From positions 1-53,242 of the forward strand of contig NZ_FOOG01000028.1 of the NCBI RefSeq assembly GCF_900113125.1: a stretch of 53,242 nucleotides of DNA, in the 5' to 3' direction. The position numbers and the translations under genes are program-made. Positions 1 to 8,277 of this stretch are shown here, one piece after another. The notes beneath the pieces are model-generated. The model had not been told where the DNA came from. It did no database searches and saw only the letters and a program-made list of their open reading frames with translations. Positions within the stretch are counted from its first letter, which is position 1; each line of letters starts with the position of its first letter. The DNA comes from Halobacillus alkaliphilus (GTDB lineage Bacteria > Bacillota > Bacilli > Bacillales > Halobacillaceae).

Positions 1-474
1 TTCGCTTTCCGTGGGCATGTGGTAAGCTTCCTCAGGCTTCGCCTTCCGGGATCTTACCGATCATGTTTATCCCACAGGAGTCTTCATCATCCCCCTCCGG
101 ACCTAGCCAAATCAGATGCTCGAAACCACTTCAGACATCACATGCGTAATAAGAAATTAGACCACATGATTGTGCAGCTATTTTTAGGATGTAACGACCC
201 GCAATAGCCTGTCATAAAAGCATGTAATCCAGATTAAGAAGGAGAATCTTTCTCTTCTAGAAGGGTACGTTTCACAAGAGGTCGCTGGGTTGGTGGGGAA
301 ATGGCGAGACTCCCATGGGAGAAGGGACTAGGTGAGATCCCGCAGGGAGTGAAACGACTGAGGAAGCTCACCGTTCTCCCATAGGAAAGCGAGTTATTTC
401 CCCGCCAACCCTTATCCATCTAACGTAACGGACCCATTTATCTGGAAACTGAGTCTTCAAGTAATGGGAGCTTT
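1..474 (-). repeat. Composite interspersed repeat, copy 1 (cut by window start)
   Basis: Positions 1-130 match, in reverse orientation, the module at 24520-24745. Positions 235-420 match the hairpin module at 48440-48590. The second module is a long imperfect hairpin: GGGTTGGTGGGGAAAT near 282-302 faces ATTTCCCCGCCAACCC near 396-411. The right end (about 440-474) reads, on the minus strand, AAAGCTCCC..GAAGACTCAGTTTC and matches the terminal sequence of the copy at 47912. The left end lies outside the window. Open frames through it are by-products of the hairpins. Confidence 0.8.
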
Positions 475-580
475 ACTGTAATAACAACAAGGAGGTAACT
501 GAACCCAGAAAAAATAATTCATAAAGAGGAAAAATGTAGTAATCTAAGAGTAAGATATAGTAAAGAGAAAGGGGATAAAG

Positions 581-1579
581 ATGTATAAAGGACCTATTTG
601 GCGCAAGATCTCAAGAGCCGCAAGCCTGATTATGAATAACCAAAAAGAAATTTATTTCATATTGGTTACCCTCGGCATTATTGGTTCTATAGCTTACGGA
701 GCATTTTTCTATTATGAAATCTCAGCCAGTGCCTATGCAGAAAGCCCGAAAACCTTTATTGACTATCTCATCCGACCTTCCCTCCTAGCTCTTTTTGTGG
801 TTGCTATTCTCATTATGTTTACAGTTTTCTTTGCGAGAGTCTTATCCTTATCCGCATTGAAGAGCTTAACCGTATTTAAACTGGGGGTGGAGTTTGGGGA
901 ATGGGAAGAAAAAGAACGAGCAATCGCCAGTAACTTCCGGTTCACTTCTTCAGTCTTAAAAAACCATGAGGATACGCTCATCAAGTTAGTAAGAGAAAAG
1001 AGAACGGACCTTCCGGATATTGTTGAGTATTTGGTTGCTGAATTTAATAAATTGATCAAAGCGACTAAGAATGACATCAAAATGGAAATTGACATCGTCT
1101 CTTACTCTCAGTTGGAGAATTTTGAACAGAATGTCTATGAAGAAATCATCGCTGATCCCTACAGTACGACAAGGTACTACAACTCCTTTTTCGGGCCTTA
1201 CAACCTTTTACTCGGTGTAGTTGAAAGACCGAACGAAGAAGATACTGTTATTGTGAGAATGAGGAAAGAGAGTTCATATGTGATGGACGAATATGACCGT
1301 GAAACACTAGAGAGTCTGCTTGCCTATGCTGTTAACTTGAAAGAAACCTTAGAACTTAGAAAAACGGCGTACCTCCATGGGGTAATGAATACCGACGAAG
1401 CCAAGGTTCCTGCTGAGCCATGGGTATTGACGAATTCCAATTCACTCCCGGAAAAATTAACAGGCTCTGTGAGTAAAGATCACTCCATGTCTGACGAACA
1501 TTACTCCTCTTCCGACTTCGAGGATAATGAGAAAACACCGATGTCCATCATGGATCTGTACCACAAACGAAATTGCTAA
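581..1579 (+). CDS. Membrane protein of unknown function, 332 aa
   Basis: I do not recognise the family. The start has a good ribosome binding site (AAAGGGG, 6 nt before ATG). Two hydrophobic segments at about residues 23-45 and 66-88 should anchor the N-terminus in the membrane. The remaining 240 residues are charged and probably cytoplasmic, with no motif I can name; a helical, possibly coiled stretch covers about 100-190. The C-terminal 50 residues are Ser/Asp/Glu rich and look disordered. It stands alone between a repeat element and a bidirectional terminator, so it is probably monocistronic. It is likely a real gene because of the RBS, the length and plausible membrane topology. Confidence 0.75.
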   Translation: MYKGPIWRKISRAASLIMNNQKEIYFILVTLGIIGSIAYGAFFYYEISASAYAESPKTFIDYLIRPSLLALFVVAILIMFTVFFARVLSLSALKSLTVFKLGVEFGEWEEKERAIASNFRFTSSVLKNHEDTLIKLVREKRTDLPDIVEYLVAEFNKLIKATKNDIKMEIDIVSYSQLENFEQNVYEEIIADPYSTTRYYNSFFGPYNLLLGVVERPNEEDTVIVRMRKESSYVMDEYDRETLESLLAYAVNLKETLELRKTAYLHGVMNTDEAKVPAEPWVLTNSNSLPEKLTGSVSKDHSMSDEHYSSSDFEDNEKTPMSIMDLYHKRNC

Positions 1580-1654
1580 GTCCAAGAGAGTAGCAAAACT
1601 TGACTCTACGCAGAATATTCTACTTTCTATTAGATTCCAGTATAATTGCTATTT

Positions 1655-1687
1655 AAAAGAGACCAGTGCCATGCACTGATCTCTTCT
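1655..1687. terminator. Bidirectional terminator between convergent genes
   Basis: AAGAGACCAGTGC and GCACTGATCTCTT form a stem around a CAT loop, with A-rich and T-rich flanks on both sides. It sits between the 3' ends of the membrane protein and lhgO. Confidence 0.8.
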
Positions 1688-1688
1688 T

Positions 1689-2894
1689 TTAACTCATTTG
1701 AACTCGTTCCACCTGCGGAATCCGCTCCGCAATCTCTCTCCCGATTTCAAAAGAAGCCGTAGCCGCTGGTGATGGTGCATTACACACATGAACAGAACGC
1801 TTACCCGTAATGATATGAAAATCATCGACGAGACGTCCATCCTTCAACATCGCCTGTGCCCGTACGCCAGCATCTGTCGGAATTACATCTTCTTCTTGTA
1901 TATCCGGTACCAGGCGCTGAAGGCTCTTCACAAAGCTCTCTTTATGAAAGGAGCGCACCATTTCCTTCATGCCTTCTTTCATATTGACTCTTGCCATTTT
2001 CCAAAACCCTGGGAATGATAAAACATCAAACGCATCTTTCCAGTGAAAATCAGTCTTTCTGTATCCTTCACGCTTAAAACTTAGTACAGCGTTTGGTCCT
2101 GCATGGATGCCACCGTCCATCATTTTCGTCAAATGAACGCCGAGAAAAGGGAAAGCAGGGTTCGGAATTGGATAAATCAGACCTTTTACCAAGTAGTTCT
2201 TTTCCTCGGTTAATTTAAAATATTCTCCTCTAAACGGAACAATCTGCAGATCCGTATGAATTCCTGCCATCCGGACAAGACGGTCACTGTGAAGACCTGC
2301 GCAGTTTATGAGAAAGCGCGATTTCAGTGTGCACTCTTTCGTTTCTATGGTAACCTCGCCGGCACCTTCCTCAATCGTCTCGACAGCTGAGCCGAACGAA
2401 AACTCGACACCGGCCTGCCTGAGCAATTCTGCTATTTTTACACTAACCTTTTTATAATTAACAATGCCTGTTGAAGGAACGCGGAGTCCTTCGATCCCAT
2501 TGGCGTAGGGTTCAATTTCCTGCAATTCTTCACGCCCAATCCTCGTCACATTCAATCCATTTTCCTGAACGCGATTGTACAGGGCTTCTAAACGAGGAAC
2601 TTCCTCTTGTTCGGTTGCAACCAGCACTTTTCCGCAGACTTCGTGAGGAACGTCATGAGTCTGGCAGAATTCTACCATTGAGTTTCTGCCCTGCATGGCC
2701 ATCCGCGCTTTTAAACTACCAGGCTTGTAATAGACACCTGAGTGGATGACCCCACTATTTCTTCCAGTCTGATGGGCAGAAAGCTCCTGTTCCTTTTCAA
2801 TAACCATAATGGAAGCACCGGCGTTCTTCTGAATGAGTGCAAGAGCTGTGGACAGCCCCACAATACCCCCGCCGATAATCACATAATCATACAT
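1689..2894 (-). CDS. lhgO: L-2-hydroxyglutarate oxidase/dehydrogenase LhgO
   Basis: FAD-dependent oxidation of L-2-hydroxyglutarate to 2-oxoglutarate at the membrane, the step after glutarate hydroxylation. The 401-aa length and the DAO-type fold fit LhgO. The N-terminus YDYVIIGGGIVGLSTA is a dinucleotide-binding GxGxxG motif, followed at about residues 40-55 by the HQTGRNSGVIHSGVYY block typical of LhgO/L2HGDH. The start ATG has an AGGAGGAAGA site. It begins only 14 nt after the glaH stop, so the two are co-transcribed and consecutive in one pathway: glutarate to L-2-hydroxyglutarate (GlaH) to 2-oxoglutarate (LhgO). The pairing strongly supports both calls. Confidence 0.93.
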   Translation of the reverse strand: MYDYVIIGGGIVGLSTALALIQKNAGASIMVIEKEQELSAHQTGRNSGVIHSGVYYKPGSLKARMAMQGRNSMVEFCQTHDVPHEVCGKVLVATEQEEVPRLEALYNRVQENGLNVTRIGREELQEIEPYANGIEGLRVPSTGIVNYKKVSVKIAELLRQAGVEFSFGSAVETIEEGAGEVTIETKECTLKSRFLINCAGLHSDRLVRMAGIHTDLQIVPFRGEYFKLTEEKNYLVKGLIYPIPNPAFPFLGVHLTKMMDGGIHAGPNAVLSFKREGYRKTDFHWKDAFDVLSFPGFWKMARVNMKEGMKEMVRSFHKESFVKSLQRLVPDIQEEDVIPTDAGVRAQAMLKDGRLVDDFHIITGKRSVHVCNAPSPAATASFEIGREIAERIPQVERVQMS

Positions 2895-2908
2895 TCTTCT
2901 TCCTCCTA

Positions 2909-3844
2909 CTACTGTACAAAATGTCCTCGCTGACGAAGTAATTCTCTATGCAAATCAGGATTCTCTTCAAACCCGGCCCTGCCGTGAAGCCAAAAACGAT
3001 TATTCAGCATTACTAAATCTCCTACTGGAAGTTCCAGTTCAATGACCCCTTTTGAGTTTTCCATAGATTGGGACAATTCTTTCAGATACTGAGCCTGAGC
3101 AATCGTTTCCGGAAACACAAACTGATCTATAAAACAGATGCAGGGGCCATTATTCCATTCATAGAACGGTTTGCGCTGTACATCTTCCGACACGTTTTTA
3201 CTGGCCGGCGCCTTGTAGGTGAAAGGATAGGAAGCAAGTGGTTGATTGTAAAAGTAATCAAATTCTTCCCATTCATCAAGGTGCAGTAATCGAGAGCTTC
3301 CTCCAACTGCATTTTCTTCCTCCATCTTCATCATGAGCAGCCAATCCGTCGGCTCATCCACATACGTTCCATCCGTATGAAGCGTAAAGCGACGGTACGC
3401 CTGACGAAGATACGAATCGCTGTCATCCGTATGCTTCACAGAGAAGCGTGCATAGTATTTTTTTGACATGGCATCAAAATTTGGAATGCCCGCCAGGTGC
3501 GATAAGGCCGTGGAGAATTTCACATAATCCTGAGCATTCTCAGTACGCCCTTGCAGTCCCACTGTAAAACCACCGGAATTCCGGTCGTGAAGAAGGGTCC
3601 GGATCGTGTTTCCAAAGTCCTCATCCACTAAGTTCAGCAGTATATTTGCTGTGATAAACCGCTGGTAAGGAATATACTCCAACTGCTCATCACTAATGTG
3701 TTGAACCTCCTGCAAAAATTGATCAATCACCTGTTCTTCAAATTCAATATGATATAAGCGATTATGCTTTGGATGCGGCTGAATAGAATATCCTTGTCCT
3801 GTAATTGACGGAAGACTCTCCTTCTTCATTTCTACTGCACACAT
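2909..3844 (-). CDS. glaH: Glutarate 2-hydroxylase GlaH (CsiD family)
   Basis: Fe(II)/2-oxoglutarate dioxygenase that converts glutarate to L-2-hydroxyglutarate, the end of lysine catabolism through cadaverine or 5-aminovalerate. At 311 aa it has the CsiD length. The iron ligands are visible: HTDGTYVDE (His156, Asp158) and the distal His287 in RFWLHGRAGF. The Arg at about 300 is placed to bind 2-oxoglutarate. The start ATG follows GGAGGG by 8 nt. It is the first gene of a two-gene operon with lhgO. Upstream are a consensus promoter, a folded leader and an intrinsic terminator, so expression is probably controlled by attenuation. No lysine-to-glutarate genes (davT/davD-like) are in the window, so that part must be elsewhere. 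Confidence 0.92.
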   Translation of the reverse strand: MCAVEMKKESLPSITGQGYSIQPHPKHNRLYHIEFEEQVIDQFLQEVQHISDEQLEYIPYQRFITANILLNLVDEDFGNTIRTLLHDRNSGGFTVGLQGRTENAQDYVKFSTALSHLAGIPNFDAMSKKYYARFSVKHTDDSDSYLRQAYRRFTLHTDGTYVDEPTDWLLMMKMEEENAVGGSSRLLHLDEWEEFDYFYNQPLASYPFTYKAPASKNVSEDVQRKPFYEWNNGPCICFIDQFVFPETIAQAQYLKELSQSMENSKGVIELELPVGDLVMLNNRFWLHGRAGFEENPDLHRELLRQRGHFVQ

Positions 3845-3878
3845 ATTAATTTCCCTCCATAATAATTGTAGTAATACA

Positions 3879-3898
3879 TTTTTATGGGCCCATAAAAA
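3879..3898. promoter_or_regulatory. Perfect 20-bp palindrome upstream of glaH
   Basis: TTTTTATGGG followed directly by CCCATAAAAA, between the leader terminator and the glaH ribosome binding site. It could be a repressor operator or a second hairpin in the leader RNA. Confidence 0.6.
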
Positions 3899-3900
3899 TC

Positions 3901-3944
3901 AAAAAAAGCCAGTCCTCTTCCATTTAAGGAAGAAAACTGGCTTT
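3901..3944 (-). terminator. Intrinsic terminator inside the glaH leader
   Basis: On the minus strand AAAGCCAGTTTTCTTCC pairs with GGAAGAGGACTGGCTTT and is followed by a run of seven T. It lies after the promoter at 4076-4104 and about 57 nt before the glaH start. It therefore must be bypassed for glaH to be expressed, which is the layout of an attenuator or riboswitch expression platform. Confidence 0.8.
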
Positions 3945-4069
3945 AAACTGCGAGTTAATCTCTGGCGCTGTAGAGATTAGACAGTTTTAACAGTTACGTT
4001 ATTTGCTTATTGTACTAACGTTGCAGCCGGACAATGAAAGGGGCTTCCTTTCTATGGGGCTGCTTTCTA
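3945..4069 (-). ncRNA. Structured 5' leader of glaH-lhgO, candidate riboswitch or attenuator
   Basis: About 125 nt between the predicted transcription start and the terminator fold into several stems. These are GCAGCC/GGCTGC (4023-4028 with 4058-4063), an inner hairpin GAAAGG/CCTTTC (4036-4041 with 4047-4052), CGTTA/TAACG (3997-4001 with 4016-4020), AAACTG/CAGTTT (3945-3950 with 3982-3987), and nested AATCTCT/AGAGATT (3957-3963 with 3972-3978). I could not match it to the lysine, glycine, SAM, purine, TPP, FMN, cobalamin, guanidine or T-box consensus as I remember them. The ligand is unknown; pathway intermediates are only a guess. Confidence 0.55.
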
Positions 4070-4075
4070 TTATCT

Positions 4076-4104
4076 ACCTTATAGATGTTTTAATATTCTG
4101 TCAA
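4076..4104 (-). promoter_or_regulatory. Sigma-A promoter of glaH-lhgO
   Basis: Minus strand TTGACA (4104-4099), 17-nt spacer, TAAGGT (4081-4076). Transcription would start near 4069 and give a leader of about 225 nt before glaH. Confidence 0.75.
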
Positions 4105-4171
4105 TAGAAAAGGATGATCAATTGAGTAATGGGATTTATCTCAAGCAAAAGTGAAAATCTACTGCGCTTCA

Positions 4172-4345
4172 TAATTAGCGAAGCGGCACAATAAACCTAC
4201 TTTTCTTCTATCAGGGAGCTTAGATGGAGATTATAAGAAATTAAATCATGTTATTACAGGATGCTTTTCGATCGTGCCAGGGCCTAGAGATCTAATAGAA
4301 TGTATGGATCATGAGGAAGAGTGCTGTACAAAGCAACACTACTAG
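4172..4345 (+). pseudogene. Possible gene remnant ending in a Cys-rich tail
   Basis: A frame of about 57 codons without a start codon ends at TAG 4343-4345. It reads DGDYKKLNHVITGCFS and ends ECMDHEEECCTKQHY. A + strand terminator follows 70 nt later, as expected for a decayed gene that kept its terminator. I cannot name the family. The rest of the gap 4105-4579 holds only that terminator and the protease promoter region. Confidence 0.3.
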
Positions 4346-4413
4346 TGACTCGTCTCATATTTAAATTATTTTAATCATTCATGAATAAAATAAATGTTTG
4401 TTTCATAGAGAAA

Positions 4414-4441
4414 GCCGTCTAAGATATAGACGGTCTTTTTT
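4414..4441 (+). terminator. Intrinsic terminator
   Basis: GCCGTCTA (4414-4421) pairs with TAGACGGT (4427-4434) and is followed by CTTTTTT. No intact + strand gene lies before it, which supports a lost gene at 4172-4345. Confidence 0.7.
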
Positions 4442-4579
4442 CTTAAAATGACTTTCCACTATAATAGTCTTTTTATACCACGCTCTATTATTTTCAGAAA
4501 ATAAAGATAGTTAAAAATACTCTGTATATAATTCCCTATTTTTCCTATAATTGGTTACATTACACCTGGGAGGTATTTT

Positions 4580-6271
4580 ATGAAGAAAAAACACGTGATA
4601 CCAGTAGCTGTTTTATCCTCTGCTTTATTTATGGGGACCGTTTCACCAGCGCAAACACTCGCTGTAAGTCCAAATGCAAACACAGAGGTTGTTCAGAAGA
4701 AAGTACATAGTGAAGGTAAAGGAAAACCTTTCTTTGTCAAAGAGATGCAGTCAGAAAAACAAACATCAGCAGATGGCAAATCTGCGAAGGAATTTTTAAA
4801 TAAAAATAAAGCGAAGTTCAATATGGATAAACCTGAAGAAAGTCTGGAATCGACGAAAGTTACGAAAGATGAGCTAGGCATGACTCACGTTAAGCTCCAG
4901 CAGAAGAAAAACAATATTCCTGTCGAAGGTAACGAGGTTACCGTGCATTACAGCAGCGATAATCGCGTTCAATCGGTTAGCGGACAATTCAACGATGCGA
5001 TTGAAAAGGAAGGGCTTCCTTCCAAAGCTTCCCTATCAGCCTTGGAAAGTGTAAAACGTGCTAAAAAAGCAGTTGACGCTCCGGATCAGCTGGTAGAATC
5101 ACCAGACTCGGCGCTCGTTTATTACTCGTTTCAAGGTGAAAATCATTTAGCTTACAAAGTAAATGTGAATTTCCTGGGTGATAATCCGGGGAACTGGTCT
5201 GTTTATGTCGATGCGAATTCCGGCGAAGTTATAGATCAATACAACAAAATTATGCACGCACAGGATTATAAATCGTCCAAGGGCGCTGGAATTGGTGTGC
5301 TAGGGGATCAACGCCAGCTTCACATCACACATAAAAACGATAAATCCGTTCAATCGGGAACAAACTTTTACCTGTTTGATAATTCCCACGAGGACTTGGA
5401 AGGGATTTATACCTATGATATGAAAAATCAATGGGGCGATAGTGATCTTCAGTTCCCTGGGGTCCTTTTCAGCTCCCCAGATGCAGCATTTAAAGATTCT
5501 TATGACAGCCCTGCTGTGGATGCACACTACAATTCTGAACAAGTTTACGAGTACTTCCTGGAAGAACATGATCGCAACTCCATTGATGGAGAGGGCATGG
5601 CCATCAAATCCTCGGTTCATTTTGGCCAGGATTACAACAATGCGTTTTGGAACGGGGAGCAAATGACCTACGGTGACGGTGATGGCGAATTTTTCGTACC
5701 TCTATCCGCCGGTCTGGATGTAGCGGCGCACGAAATGGCGCACGGGGTTACCACTTACTCCGCTGGCTTGAAATATCGTAACCAATCCGGAGCGCTTAAT
5801 GAAGCCTTTTCTGATATCTTCGGTGCTTTAGTAGATGAGGAGGATTGGGAAATCGGGGAAGACATTATGGCAGAAGACGCGAGAGAATCGGGCCGTACCT
5901 CTCTTCGCAGTCTGAGCAACCCTAGTAAGTATGCAGTTGGGGAAAAATATACGTCATATGGAGATGGAAACGGAAAGTATCCATCTCACATGGACCAATA
6001 CTATGGCCTCCCGTTAGAGTTGGATAATGGCGGTGTCCATATCAACTCTTCCATCATCAACCATGCAGCATACCTAACAGGAGAACAAATTGGCAAGGAT
6101 AAACTAGGGCAGATCTATTATCGCGCACTGACGGTTTATCTGACTCCAGAGTCTGATTTCAGTCACGCTAGAGAATCCTTGATTCAGTCAGCTGTTGATC
6201 TATACGGATCCAATAGTGCAGAGGTCCAGGCAACAAAAGATGGATTGAATCAAGTAGGAATTACCGAATAA
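4580..6271 (+). CDS. Secreted neutral metalloprotease (bacillolysin, peptidase M4)
   Basis: Extracellular zinc endopeptidase of the thermolysin family. Order: signal peptide (about 1-28, ending near AQTLA), a propeptide with FTP and PepSY parts (about 45-215), then the mature M4 catalytic and C-terminal domains. Zinc ligands are His384 and His388 in HEMAH and Glu408 in GALNEAFSD, the standard 20-residue spacing; Glu385 is the catalytic base. The C-terminal NGGVHINSSIINHAAYL carries the transition-state His. At 563 aa the pre-pro length is normal. The ATG follows TGGGAGG by about 6 nt. It is monocistronic, ending in a strong terminator. Aspartate/glutamate richness fits a halophile. It resembles NprE/NprB, but I cannot choose between orthologues. 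Confidence 0.95.
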   Translation: MKKKHVIPVAVLSSALFMGTVSPAQTLAVSPNANTEVVQKKVHSEGKGKPFFVKEMQSEKQTSADGKSAKEFLNKNKAKFNMDKPEESLESTKVTKDELGMTHVKLQQKKNNIPVEGNEVTVHYSSDNRVQSVSGQFNDAIEKEGLPSKASLSALESVKRAKKAVDAPDQLVESPDSALVYYSFQGENHLAYKVNVNFLGDNPGNWSVYVDANSGEVIDQYNKIMHAQDYKSSKGAGIGVLGDQRQLHITHKNDKSVQSGTNFYLFDNSHEDLEGIYTYDMKNQWGDSDLQFPGVLFSSPDAAFKDSYDSPAVDAHYNSEQVYEYFLEEHDRNSIDGEGMAIKSSVHFGQDYNNAFWNGEQMTYGDGDGEFFVPLSAGLDVAAHEMAHGVTTYSAGLKYRNQSGALNEAFSDIFGALVDEEDWEIGEDIMAEDARESGRTSLRSLSNPSKYAVGEKYTSYGDGNGKYPSHMDQYYGLPLELDNGGVHINSSIINHAAYLTGEQIGKDKLGQIYYRALTVYLTPESDFSHARESLIQSAVDLYGSNSAEVQATKDGLNQVGITE

Positions 6272-6288
6272 GTATTGAATGAAAGATA

Positions 6289-6325
6289 AAGAAAGGCAGA
6301 GGTTATAGAACCTCTGCCTTTCTTT
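6289..6325. terminator. Bidirectional terminator
   Basis: AAAGAAAGGCAGAGGTT and AACCTCTGCCTTTCTTT form a near-perfect stem between the convergent protease and 6336-6632 genes. Confidence 0.9.
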
Positions 6326-6335
6326 ATGAGTTAAG

Positions 6336-6632
6336 CTATGAAGTTGTAACCTTACGTTTCTCTCGAATTACGGCATTGATAGCTTTACGATTTTTCCAGA
6401 CAAATTTACCCGCTTCTTCCCGCTTCAACACACGCTCTCCTTCGTCACAATAATCTATGCCTCGGCCGTGTGCCGTGATCAAACCATCACGATAAACCAT
6501 CAGTGTCCAGTCTCCGCTCCGTTCCTTGTCCGCAAACACCAGATAGTGCTTGGCACCCTTCTCATCGTACTGCGCGAAATCACAAAAAGACGACAACAAC
6601 TCTTCAATATCCCGTTTAGTTTTAATAGTCAT
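6336..6632 (-). CDS. Hypothetical protein, 98 aa
   Basis: I do not recognise it. The ATG at 6632 is chosen because AAGGGATGGAG lies 4-14 nt before it; a longer in-frame extension to 6716 has no comparable site. The protein is basic at its C-terminus (KNRKAINAVIREKRK) with an alpha/beta look: an N-terminal helix (IEELLSSFCDFAQYDE), then strands around HYLVFADKERSGDWTLMVYRDG. No signal peptide or membrane segment. It is a single-gene unit convergent with the protease. Confidence 0.65.
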   Translation of the reverse strand: MTIKTKRDIEELLSSFCDFAQYDEKGAKHYLVFADKERSGDWTLMVYRDGLITAHGRGIDYCDEGERVLKREEAGKFVWKNRKAINAVIREKRKVTTS

Positions 6633-6952
6633 CTTACTCCATCCCTTATTTTTCGTTTCTTTCATTATATCATATGACAATTTCATTTCACTTCTATCTA
6701 CAAAACACTTTACCAAGCTACAGAATTAGACGGAAAATATCTGAGTCTATCAACTGGTAGTTGGTTAAGATTGAAAAGCCATTTTCAATCTACAGTTCAA
6801 ACATTCATTTTTACAATATAATTTAAAACTTCAATCTACTATCCCGAAAGATAACAAATAATCTTTTTTAAAGACTTCACGTTTATTATCAATAAATACC
6901 GGATAGTGTTAAATATTATATTGAAATATCTTATATAACGTAGGGGGATAAA

Positions 6953-7873
6953 ATGAAACAGCAAGTCCTTGGTTCTATCTGTTTGGCCTTAGCCGCTAGT
7001 ATTTGGGGCGGGATGTTTGTAGCCAGCAAATATGTCCTGGAATTCATTCCGCCATTTACGCTCATGTGTATCCGGTATTTGATTGGTTGCTTTTTGCTTT
7101 TTTCTATTATTAAAGTAAGGAAAAAACCTTCTGCTGCTAAAACAAAAAGGGATTGGATGTTGTTGATCTGGATTGGTTTCATAGGTTATTTAGTCACGAT
7201 TTCCTTCCAGTTCATTGGAGTGGAACTATCCAATGCCCACACAGGAGCGTTAATCACTGCTACCACTCCCGTCTTCATTGTGGTTTTTGCTAGAATTATT
7301 TTAAAAGAAGAAATTACTTATCGGAAGGCAGCCTCTCTGTTCCTCGCCTCAATTGGCGTTGTTACTGTAATTGAATGGAACACTCAAATGAACAGTTACC
7401 TACTGGGCAGCTTTATTCTTTTCATGGCAGCGGTATGCTGGGCGTTACTATCTATTTATGTAAAAAAAGCGTCTTCCAAATTTTCATCGCTGGAAATCAC
7501 AGCGTACGGCATCTTTTTTGGGATGATGATGACTGTTCCTTTTATGATAGGAGAACTTCAATATTCCTCATTCTCCATTCCTAATTTAACCGTTATTTCC
7601 GGCATACTCTATCTAGGAATCGTATCAACGGCCGGGGGTTTTTATTTTTGGAACAAAGGGATGGAATTGATGGAAGCGGGTGTCGGTTCTTTATTTTACT
7701 TCTTTCAGCCTCTTACCGGAGCTTTACTAGGTTGGCTGTTGTTAGATGAATCCTTGTCGCCCCAATTCTTTATAGGGTTCTTTCTGATCATGTGCGGGAT
7801 TTTTATTGTTACCTGGAAACCTAAACAAAAACGTCCCCTGACTTCCTCTGAATATATGAAAAAAGTAAGATAG
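6953..7873 (+). CDS. DMT-superfamily permease (EamA family)
   Basis: Integral membrane exporter-type protein of 306 aa with about ten membrane segments arranged as two EamA repeats (about 8-137 and 150-290). The first repeat shows the usual WGGMFVASKYVL and a LKEEITY-type loop before the fifth helix; the second ends GALLGWLLLDESL. Family members export metabolites or amino acids, but the substrate cannot be read from the sequence. AGGGGG lies 6 nt before the ATG. It stands alone. Confidence 0.88.
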   Translation: MKQQVLGSICLALAASIWGGMFVASKYVLEFIPPFTLMCIRYLIGCFLLFSIIKVRKKPSAAKTKRDWMLLIWIGFIGYLVTISFQFIGVELSNAHTGALITATTPVFIVVFARIILKEEITYRKAASLFLASIGVVTVIEWNTQMNSYLLGSFILFMAAVCWALLSIYVKKASSKFSSLEITAYGIFFGMMMTVPFMIGELQYSSFSIPNLTVISGILYLGIVSTAGGFYFWNKGMELMEAGVGSLFYFFQPLTGALLGWLLLDESLSPQFFIGFFLIMCGIFIVTWKPKQKRPLTSSEYMKKVR

Positions 7874-7895
7874 TTAATTGGAAAGATATATAAGA

Positions 7896-7939
7896 AAGCG
7901 AGTCCTCCATTAATCGGTTAGATAATGGAGGACTCGCTT
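7896..7939 (+). terminator. Long perfect hairpin after the DMT gene
   Basis: AAGCGAGTCCTCCATTA pairs with TAATGGAGGACTCGCTT (17 bp, 10-nt loop). There is no clear T-run, so it is a weak terminator or an mRNA-stabilising hairpin. Confidence 0.55.
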
Positions 7940-7976
7940 ATGAAAACCAATAAGATGCTTACAGATAACTGACCTC

Positions 7977-8008
7977 AAAAAATCCCCTGCCGCATGGCAG
8001 AGGATTTT
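7977..8008 (-). terminator. Terminator of the YjzC-like gene
   Basis: Minus strand AAAATCCTCTGCC pairs with GGCAGGGGATTTT and runs into a T-tract, just after the 8018-8200 gene. Confidence 0.8.
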
Positions 8009-8017
8009 ATAAAGCTA

Positions 8018-8200
8018 TTAGGATGACTTCACCCAATAAGCTGCTTCGTTTTCAGATGGAGAAGGCGGGAACTGATCGCCTTCATTCAAACTGATTTCTG
8101 TATTGTCACTAGATTTATTGTTTCCACTTACAAGTTTGTCTACTTTATAGTTACCGGATTCTGGAGCTTTTTCACCTGTTTTAAACTGGTTGTTTGCCAT
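8018..8200 (-). CDS. yjzC: YjzC-like small protein, 60 aa
   Basis: Small soluble acidic protein related to Bacillus YjzC: MANNQFKTGEKAPESG at the N-terminus and an LNEGDQFPP motif in the second half, the two conserved blocks of that family as I recall it. The function is unknown. An ACGGAGGG site precedes the ATG. It lies next to a GsiB-like and a CBS-domain gene, all on the minus strand. This suggests a stress-related neighbourhood, but each has its own spacing and they need not be one operon. Confidence 0.7.
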   Translation of the reverse strand: MANNQFKTGEKAPESGNYKVDKLVSGNNKSSDNTEISLNEGDQFPPSPSENEAAYWVKSS

Positions 8201-8277
8201 GATAATATCCCTCCGTTATAATAATAATTCAAAATTAAATAAAGTTCCCAGCTTTATTTGATCAGCGGCTGCAGCTC

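Noticed and set aside
234-419. Frames of 60-120 aa inside the composite repeats (1-420, 24091-24993, 32968-33975, 47797-48686)
   Set aside because: They lie in GC-rich hairpin arms, are not shared between copies in the same frame and lack ribosome binding sites.
4105-4200. Divergent control element shared by glaH and the protease
   Set aside because: The protease start is 480 bp away with a terminator at 4414-4441 between them.
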